Origin: Methanothrix harundinacea
Lineage (GTDB): Archaea > Halobacteriota > Methanosarcinia > Methanotrichales > Methanotrichaceae
Reading direction: 5' to 3'
Assembly: GCA_002506535.1 (NCBI GenBank)
Contig: DAXT01000001.1
Coordinates: 61,660-125,659, forward strand
Length of the DNA stretch: 64,000 nt
A program made the translations under genes and the position numbers. Within the stretch, counting starts at the first letter, position 1. Every line of letters starts with the position of its first letter. This document shows positions 58,649-64,000 of the stretch, piece after piece. The notes under the pieces are model-generated. The model was given only the letters and a program-made list of their open reading frames with translations. It was not told the DNA's origin and did no database searches.

Positions 58649-60601
58649 CTACTCTTTGGTAAGCTCCCGTCTTATCCTGTAAGGCCTGTACTCAGATCCT
58701 CCGCCCTCGTAGAATTTGTTAAAGAACTCTACATAGTGCAACCTTATACCGTGGACAAAGCCGCCCAGACCGTTCATACCCCAATTGAAGATGTGCCCGA
58801 TGACAAAGACCATCGCCCCCAGCACGATTCCGATGATAGGAACGTTATCCACCATGGATGAGAGGATGTTTACGGTCATCGCTATCCCGCTGGTGGCCAG
58901 ACCTAAAGCCAGAAGCCTGGCGTATGATAGCACATCTCCGAGGTAGCCTGTAATGTCAAAGAAGAAGAGCGGCCCGTGGATTATGGCGACCAATATGACG
59001 CCGATCAGGAAGAAGACCGCGCCTATCGACTTCATATCCATCATGAGCAGCGCTATGCCACCCTGCAGAAGGAAGAGCCAGAACTGGTCTCCAACGGCAT
59101 CTTTGTACTGCTTGCGCTTGACGTTCTCCGTAAACCCGATGAGGAGTCCGAGGTTCAGATGAATCAGCCCGATCACCAGAACAAGAATCAAGAAGAGCTG
59201 CACGTCTACCATCGGATCGAATATAATAGGCCTCAGAGTAGATATTCCGAGATACTTTAACGCAAAGTCGCCAAAATACCCCCCCGTCAGGACCCCGAAC
59301 CCTATCGTAGCACACCCGATCGCCGTGAAGATGACGCCGAAATCCTTGACCGAGGAGCTGTACCTACCACCACCCCGGAGTAACATCAATCCCAGCGCCG
59401 TCATCATCACGCCGTATACGGCATCGGTCAGCATAATCCCGAAGAAGAGCATGAAGACTGGCGCTAACATGAAAGTCGGATCGATCTCGTTGTACTTTGG
59501 ACGGCCATAGAGCTCCGTCAGAACCTGGAAGTGTCTGATGAATGGCGGATTCTGAAGGTACACCGGAACATCATCAGGAGAAGAATCCGGATTGGACTCC
59601 TTGACGACCGAGTATCCCTTGGTGACCTCCAAGACCTCTTCTTTAACGGAACCGATGGATTTTGCGGGTATCCAGCCCTCCAAGATGAAGGTCTCATCGG
59701 TCCTCATGAAGTTGGTCTGCACTTCAAGCCTATCTCGCTCGATCAGAAGAAGCTCCCGGAGTACCAGCAGTTTGTCCCTCCAACGCTCCGCCAGTTTTAT
59801 TATCTCGGACCTGAGAAATTCCTCTTCAGAACCGAGAGATGCCTTTCTTTCACCAAGCGCCGAGAGCGCTTCCGCCGGGGTTCCAGATAGACCGCTAACA
59901 TCCATCCTCTCAAAACCGATCCTTCTCAGGGAATCTGAGACGTCCTTCGCGGCCTCTGAGAGGGCGACCACCAATACAACAGATTCGATCTGCGAGATAT
60001 CTTGAGATCCGATGTAACAGATCCCATTGGTTATCTCGCTGAGCTTGCTGGATATATCGCTGGAGCGCTCTTTAGGGGCGATGCCCATCAGAACGGTGAG
60101 ATGATCCGTTTTGACGACGTCGGCCAGATCTACCCTGAAATCTCGTATCTTCTCAAGAGATTCCACCTTGGCGGAGATTTCACTGAGCTCCGAGGTTAAT
60201 CGGTTCAGACGCCCTTCTGGCTCCTTTACAGCAGCATTGACCTCTTCTAGAAGTCTCTGTGACCTCTCCAACAGTTTCGTTCCGTGGACCTTTTCAGCCT
60301 CCAATTTCTTGGGCGGGGATGGGCTGAAGAGCATCTTAAAGAAGTTGTCCTCGGGGATGGGAGAAACCGCTGCGAAAAAGTCGAGTATCTTGTTGAAAGA
60401 CATCACCTGGGCTGTAATCTGCCTTATAGTCGGATCTGATGGGTGTTTCTCTAGAAGCTGCGCCCATTCGGGTGATTCCATCGTCCGAGTTACATCGGTC
60501 ATCTGAACGACGCCGAGCTCATGTAGTCGTTTGATAAGCGGATACTTGTATTTGCTCAATGCAACGATGTGCAACCGTCTCATCTGGACTGGTCGAAACA
60601 T
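58649..60601 (-). CDS. atpI: A-type ATP synthase subunit I (subunit a homologue)
   Basis: 650 aa. The N-terminal half is cytoplasmic and coiled (SQRLLEEVNAAVKEPEGRLN, ASLGSEEEFLRSEIIKLAER). The C-terminal half has about eight membrane helices, including FMLFFGIMLTDAVYGVMMTA, LLALGLATSGIAMTVNIL, which holds the ion-path arginine (in SYARLLALGL), and VIGHIFNWGMNGLGGFVHGI. It forms the ion half-channels and anchors the peripheral stalks. ATG at 60601; a second ATG lies at codon 7. Confidence 0.95.
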   Translation of the reverse strand: MFRPVQMRRLHIVALSKYKYPLIKRLHELGVVQMTDVTRTMESPEWAQLLEKHPSDPTIRQITAQVMSFNKILDFFAAVSPIPEDNFFKMLFSPSPPKKLEAEKVHGTKLLERSQRLLEEVNAAVKEPEGRLNRLTSELSEISAKVESLEKIRDFRVDLADVVKTDHLTVLMGIAPKERSSDISSKLSEITNGICYIGSQDISQIESVVLVVALSEAAKDVSDSLRRIGFERMDVSGLSGTPAEALSALGERKASLGSEEEFLRSEIIKLAERWRDKLLVLRELLLIERDRLEVQTNFMRTDETFILEGWIPAKSIGSVKEEVLEVTKGYSVVKESNPDSSPDDVPVYLQNPPFIRHFQVLTELYGRPKYNEIDPTFMLAPVFMLFFGIMLTDAVYGVMMTALGLMLLRGGGRYSSSVKDFGVIFTAIGCATIGFGVLTGGYFGDFALKYLGISTLRPIIFDPMVDVQLFLILVLVIGLIHLNLGLLIGFTENVKRKQYKDAVGDQFWLFLLQGGIALLMMDMKSIGAVFFLIGVILVAIIHGPLFFFDITGYLGDVLSYARLLALGLATSGIAMTVNILSSMVDNVPIIGIVLGAMVFVIGHIFNWGMNGLGGFVHGIRLHYVEFFNKFYEGGGSEYRPYRIRRELTKE

Positions 60602-60605
60602 CTGA

Positions 60606-60917
60606 TCACCCGATGACTTGTGACGCTACAAATGCTCCCGCGTCAGAGATCTTCGACTGAGCCCTCTCTGCAAGCTGCCGTGCCTCGCGCTCGCCTTCCG
60701 TGATAATCTCGTTGGCGGATCTCTTAGCCTGTGAAATTCTATCTTCAATAAAAGCCTCAACCTCCGCATCAGCTTCTTCAATCACCTTGTTGACCAGCTC
60801 CTCTGCCGCTTTATTGGCCTTGATCACCAGTTCTTCAGCGTCCTTATTGGCGCGTTCGAGCTTGGATAGAGACTCCCTCTCCGCCCCTTTCACCATTTTC
60901 AGCGTCTCAAAGACCAT
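60606..60917 (-). CDS. atpH: A-type ATP synthase subunit H
   Basis: 103 aa from the ATG at 60917, after AAGGGGGACTGCA; the reading from 60956 is less likely. One long amphipathic helix with alanine and charged heptads (AERESLSKLERANKDAEELV and on). It forms the peripheral stalk with E. First gene of the nine-gene operon atpHIKECFABD; the 5-bp gap to atpI shows cotranscription. The promoter must lie in the AT-rich region to the right. Confidence 0.92.
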   Translation of the reverse strand: MVFETLKMVKGAERESLSKLERANKDAEELVIKANKAAEELVNKVIEEADAEVEAFIEDRISQAKRSANEIITEGEREARQLAERAQSKISDAGAFVASQVIG

Positions 60918-61044
60918 TGCAGTCCCCCTTACGACGGACCACAACAAATCAGGCACTAAATTTATGATCCATCACGATTATAGGTGTAAAATCACATATT
61001 AAACCTTTTTGGTTAGGAAATACCCACCAGATTATAAAATGGAG

Positions 61045-61078
61045 ATCACGATTAACAATTATAATTATTAATCATGAT
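61045..61078 (-). promoter_or_regulatory. 34-bp near-perfect palindrome upstream of the ATP synthase operon
   Basis: ATCACGATTAACAATT joined to ATAATTATTAATCATGAT is self-complementary at all but two base pairs. On the reverse strand, from which atpH is read, both mismatches become G-U pairs, so a leader RNA would fold fully. It lies 128 bases upstream of atpH. Confidence 0.55.
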
Positions 61079-61526
61079 AGTTGTGGACATTTTGATCTGT
61101 AAAATCGCTTTGAATGGGCATAAGTCGGCAGAAAATTTCTGCAATAATAGTCTGCTGAATATTTCCAACAAATCCTGATGATATCAGTATAAGTAGGGAT
61201 ATATGGATTTTATTAATGCCAAAGCTGTATTATTTGGTGAAAATTAATAATATTCATGGACTAATATCTTAGCCACATTGAATAGCAATTTATTTGTTAA
61301 CCTGTTAAGGCTGATTGAAAGATGTATCCGATCAAGAAAGCGATTTTTCACCTCTATTCCAGAGATATCAAGAGAAAAATCGTAGGTAGTTGGTTTGAGA
61401 GAGGATCGCTGATCTCAGAGCTTAACATACTCATGCATAGCATGAGATAAGAATAATTTTTTATAATATATTGAATATCAATTCCTTGACGCACGTTGAA
61501 TGGGCAAAAAACACTTATACTATCAC

Positions 61527-61550
61527 TATTAATAATGATCATTATTGATA
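61527..61550 (+). promoter_or_regulatory. 24-bp palindrome upstream of the secreted repeat protein gene
   Basis: AATAATGATCATTATT (61531-61546) is a perfect 16-bp palindrome, extended to 24 bp with one mismatched pair. It lies 36 bases before the GTG start at 61582, a usual operator position. Confidence 0.5.
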
Positions 61551-61581
61551 ATGAAGAACTGATATCCAGGTGGTGCTAATT

Positions 61582-62862
61582 GTGGCTATCATTAAGAGGG
61601 GGCTGGCTGCAGGCGTAACCTATTTGCTGATAATCTCTGCGGTGTTGGCAAGTAGTGAGACCATCGCTCCGGAGGATGGCTGGGTGAGAACCTTCGGGGG
61701 AGCTGGTGAAGATGTGGGAACATCAGTCCAAGAGACGAAGGATGGTGGGTATATCGTAACGGGCAGCACGACATCTCACAAGAAGAACATCGCTTATTCC
61801 TGGATGATAAAGGCTTCCCGAATAGGCGAGATCTGGCTGATCAAGACGGATTCGGAAGGCAATCCCCTTTGGGAGAGGACATTTGGCGGGATGGGCAAAG
61901 ATATTGGTTTTATGGTGCAGCAAACGAAAGACGGTGGCTACATCATCGCGGGTGCTACAAAACCGCATATGATCGGAGATTATGATATCTGGCTGATCAA
62001 GACCGATTCCGAAGGAAACCCAGAATGGGATAAGACTTTTGGTGGACGGGGTAATGACTGGCCCAATGCGATCCAGCAAACCGCCGATGGGGGCTACATC
62101 ATTGCAGGCGGCACAGAATCTTATGGCGCCGGTTTTAATAACGCATTTCTGGTAAAGACCCCCCGAAATACGAACTTGTGGCTCATCAAGACCGATTCGG
62201 AGGGAAATATAGTCTGGGACAGAACCTTCGGGGGATCCGGCTTTGATGAAGGCTCATCCGTCCAGGAGACAGATGACGGGGGCTACATCGTCACAGGATA
62301 TACAACCTCCAGCGGTGCAGGCGGTAGCGATATCTGGCTAGTAAAAACGGATCCGAGAGGTCGCGGGCTCTGGGAGAGAACCTTCGGCGGACCCCGCGAA
62401 GACGTTGGCTTTTCCGTCCGCGAGGCGAAGGATCTCGGCTACATCGTCACAGGCAGCACAGAATCTTTCGGGAACGGAAGCAAAGACGTCTGGCTGATCA
62501 AGACGGACTCAAACGGGACCAAAGAATGGGACAAGACTTTTGGCGGTCCTGGTTTTGATGAGGGGATAGCTGTCAAGGAGACGAGGGATGACGGCTATAT
62601 CATCGCAGGATATACAACTGAACACGATGAGGGCGCGTTGCACTCCTGGCTTATAAATACGGCGGACAAAAGCCATGTCTGGCTGATTAAGACAGACTCG
62701 AACGGAGATAAGGAGTGGGAGAGGACCTTCGGCGGAAGAGGCAATGGCTGGGCCAACGCAGTCGACGAAACGACCGACGGGAGCTACATAATCACGGGGG
62801 CGATGGAGGCTCATGGTGATGGAAGCAAAGACCTCCTGCTGATAAAAGCGAGGGGAGGGTAG
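61582..62862 (+). CDS. Secreted repeat protein (beta-propeller-like)
   Basis: 426 aa from a GTG at 61582; AGGTGGT gives the best ribosome-binding site, 7 bases away. A signal peptide (GLAAGVTYLLIISAVLASSE) is followed by seven or so ~55-residue repeats with the pattern WLIKTDSEGNxxWxxTFGG, then GxDxGxxVQETxDGGYIITG. Such repeats fold as beta-propellers or a repeat solenoid and are common in surface proteins of methanogens. The ligand is unknown. It is divergent from the ATP-synthase operon and followed by a hairpin at 63029. Confidence 0.8.
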   Translation: MAIIKRGLAAGVTYLLIISAVLASSETIAPEDGWVRTFGGAGEDVGTSVQETKDGGYIVTGSTTSHKKNIAYSWMIKASRIGEIWLIKTDSEGNPLWERTFGGMGKDIGFMVQQTKDGGYIIAGATKPHMIGDYDIWLIKTDSEGNPEWDKTFGGRGNDWPNAIQQTADGGYIIAGGTESYGAGFNNAFLVKTPRNTNLWLIKTDSEGNIVWDRTFGGSGFDEGSSVQETDDGGYIVTGYTTSSGAGGSDIWLVKTDPRGRGLWERTFGGPREDVGFSVREAKDLGYIVTGSTESFGNGSKDVWLIKTDSNGTKEWDKTFGGPGFDEGIAVKETRDDGYIIAGYTTEHDEGALHSWLINTADKSHVWLIKTDSNGDKEWERTFGGRGNGWANAVDETTDGSYIITGAMEAHGDGSKDLLLIKARGG

Positions 62863-63113
62863 AGCCTTAATCTCTCGCTAGAAGCCGCAATCCCGGTGCC
62901 GGCTCCAGCAATGGCCGCTGTTGGAGTTATTTGGGATATACCCCGATATGCAGACCATCTGGAATCGGCACCCAACCACAAATTATCGCAGAATAATTGT
63001 CGCAGAATATCCTGGTGGGAAAAAATTGAGGGGTTGAATTCAACCCCTTAATTAGGAGGCCAGATGGATCGACGGTCCAAAACTGCTTCTCACTTGGGAT
63101 TCAGATCTCTTCG
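62863..63113. other. Intergenic region between convergent genes
   Basis: 251 bp, no gene seen. The bidirectional hairpin at 63029-63048 is the only structured element. Confidence 0.5.
63029..63048. terminator. Bidirectional hairpin between convergent genes
   Basis: AGGGGTTGAATTCAACCCCT is a perfect 20-bp palindrome, with A-rich sequence on the left (AAAAATTG) and TAATT on the right, so either strand would give a stem with a U-rich flank. Confidence 0.6.
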
Positions 63114-63413
63114 TCAAGCTGCCTTTGAGCCATAAGTCCTGATAGTTCTGATCTCCTGAGCACCCAAGACGATCAGCAGGAGTCCGAATATCGATTCGAT
63201 CCCATACCCACCAACGGTTACGTTTATTAAACCTGCAAAGATCAAGGCCATTCCAAGGGGTACGAACATGCTCCGCTCTTGAATGCCCAGCGCTGATGCC
63301 CCGAAGATCACCAGAACTATGCCCCAGACGGGGTCCATAAATCCGGAGAGCATTATGCCAGAGATGCCTATGGCCACGATCACTGTGCCCCATATTCGAA
63401 GGTCTCTCTTCAT
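63114..63413 (-). CDS. Small membrane protein (99 aa)
   Basis: From the ATG at 63413 (MKRDLRIWGTVIVAIGISGI), which begins at a natural membrane-protein start; the reading from 63587 adds an unlikely basic stretch. Three to four hydrophobic segments: WGTVIVAIGISGIMLSGF, WGIVLVIFGASALG, MFVPLGMALIFAGLINVTVG and SIFGLLLIVLGAQEI. No motif is recognised. Convergent with the secreted repeat protein. Confidence 0.6.
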   Translation of the reverse strand: MKRDLRIWGTVIVAIGISGIMLSGFMDPVWGIVLVIFGASALGIQERSMFVPLGMALIFAGLINVTVGGYGIESIFGLLLIVLGAQEIRTIRTYGSKAA

Positions 63414-63712
63414 ATGAACGACCGTTTTATTTGGCACAGCCGATGGGAGCCACCTGGGACGCGTTGAGTAGCCTTCAAGCCAATTTGTACGAAATACTAT
63501 CCCACTTAAAAGTACAAATAGGAAGCATTTGGAGATTCTAGTCTGCAGGAATTTCTTGTTGGATACCGATTTCTCTTTGCTGTGCATCTCTTACCACCTA
63601 CCTAATTGAAGCTTATTTTATCATTCTTAATAGTTAAGATTTGCGCCTTACTCCGCCGAATTTAATTGTAATTACCAAATAATATAATAGATTGGACCAA
63701 AAAAGGTGAGAT

Positions 63713-64000
63713 CTAAGCGGCTTTCTTAGATCTCACGATCAGTACCGGCCTCTCTGCGGCCCTCACGACATCAAAGGTGGTGCTTCCCACCATCATCTGC
63801 TTTATCCAGCCCTTGCCCTGGGAACTTATAACGATCAGAGATACATCCTCCGTCGCGGCCAGGGACGTTATCTGCTCCCGGGGGTTGCCGACGTCTAAGT
63901 GAGTTCTCACTTTGAGGCCCGATTTTTCGAGATCCTCCTTGATCTCAGCGAGCTTCTCCTTCGCCTCTGCGACGTAGCCCTCGATCTCCTCCTGGGTCTC
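63713..64000 (-). CDS. Universal stress protein UspA family (N-terminus beyond window)
   Basis: The reverse strand is open from the window edge to the stop at 63713, giving 95 residues. The frame fits TQEEIEGYVAEAKEKLAEIK, then the C-terminal family blocks SLIVISSQGKGWIKQMMVGS and TTFDVVRAAERPVLIVRSKK. The last two form the ATP-binding G-2x-G-9x-G(S/T) pattern of ATP-binding Usp proteins: GKGWIKQMMVGSTT. The N-terminal ~45 residues are missing. The family helps survival under stress by unknown means. Confidence 0.88.
   Translation of the reverse strand, partial: ETQEEIEGYVAEAKEKLAEIKEDLEKSGLKVRTHLDVGNPREQITSLAATEDVSLIVISSQGKGWIKQMMVGSTTFDVVRAAERPVLIVRSKKAA

Larger units (their letters stand above)
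60918..61581. other. AT-rich divergent regulatory region of the ATP synthase operon
   Basis: About 660 bp without a strong gene. It holds several inverted repeats: 61045-61078 (34 bp), GCAGAAA-A-TTTCTGC at 61128-61142, CTCATGC-ATA-GCATGAG at 61430-61446 and 61527-61550. A weak 42-codon ORF at 61322-61450 (start MYPIKKAIFHLYSRDIKRKI) has no good ribosome-binding site. TATA-like sites are many, so the true promoters cannot be fixed by eye. Confidence 0.6.

Noticed and set aside
61322..61450. 42-codon ORF in the ATP synthase upstream region
   Set aside because: No ribosome-binding site, no family, and it overlaps an inverted repeat. I list it only in the intergenic entry.

Overview
The window looks like chromosomal DNA of a GC-rich methanogenic archaeon. 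A Methanothrix (Methanosaeta)-like member of the Methanosarcinales is my best guess; this is inference, not a database result. The supports are an archaeal 7S SRP RNA, an A-type ATP synthase operon in the order HIKECFABD, the small subunit of PolD, fibrillarin, archaeal-type GlyRS, NikR, archaeal UMP kinase, an S26B-type signal peptidase and TATA-box promoters. Most genes are GC-rich. Several AT-rich genes stand out as probable acquisitions: about 23.7-27.3 kb, 29.4-30.5 kb, 37.8-39.5 kb and 47.5-48.8 kb.

Layout. 0-7.2 kb: MsrB (cut by the window edge), nitroreductase plus small regulator, SRP RNA, Hsp20, the Nre repair protein with a decayed copy of its own 3' end, HisI plus a radical SAM enzyme, a CBS-domain regulator and UMP kinase. 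7.2-10.1 kb: a two-gene NLR-type cassette, NB-ARC/TPR protein plus a small partner. 10.2-20.5 kb: adenylate kinase, a dolichol-kinase-like protein, GlyRS, a saccharopine-dehydrogenase-like enzyme, carAB, tRNA-Val and tRNA-Phe. 20.6-32.4 kb: an accessory/defence island with small ORFs, a HEAT-repeat protein, HicAB, an AlbA_2-type protein, a DUF262/DUF1524 (GmrSD-like) protein and a Type IIG restriction-modification enzyme, held together by repeated copies of the 3' end of the restriction-modification gene. 33-37.5 kb: iron uptake (DtxR regulator, split FeoB, FeoA) and a Cys-rich secreted protein. 37.8-50.3 kb: an HD-domain protein, a GerW/DUF2953 pair, ketopantoate reductase, PolD small subunit, signal peptidase, fibrillarin, NikR, hypothetical genes, a HEPN-like gene and an acetyltransferase. 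50.4-60.9 kb: a long leftward operon with the whole A1Ao ATP synthase and small conserved archaeal genes behind it. 60.9-64 kb: an AT-rich regulatory region, a secreted repeat protein, a small membrane protein and a universal stress protein cut by the window edge.

Most interesting. (1) The 7.2-10.1 kb pair shares a 14-residue motif, at the C-terminus of the small helical protein and at the N-terminus of the NB-ARC protein. This is the architecture of amyloid-signalling (Bell/BASS-like) NLR systems. (2) From 22.1 to 29.4 kb, repeated 3'-terminal minigenes of the Type IIG gene separate individual toxin-antitoxin and defence cargoes, and the surviving full-length gene has an AT-rich specificity region. 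A smaller parallel exists at nre (2.4-2.8 kb). (3) The ATP synthase rotor subunit has two hairpins but only one ion-binding carboxylate, with a Na+-type ligand set.
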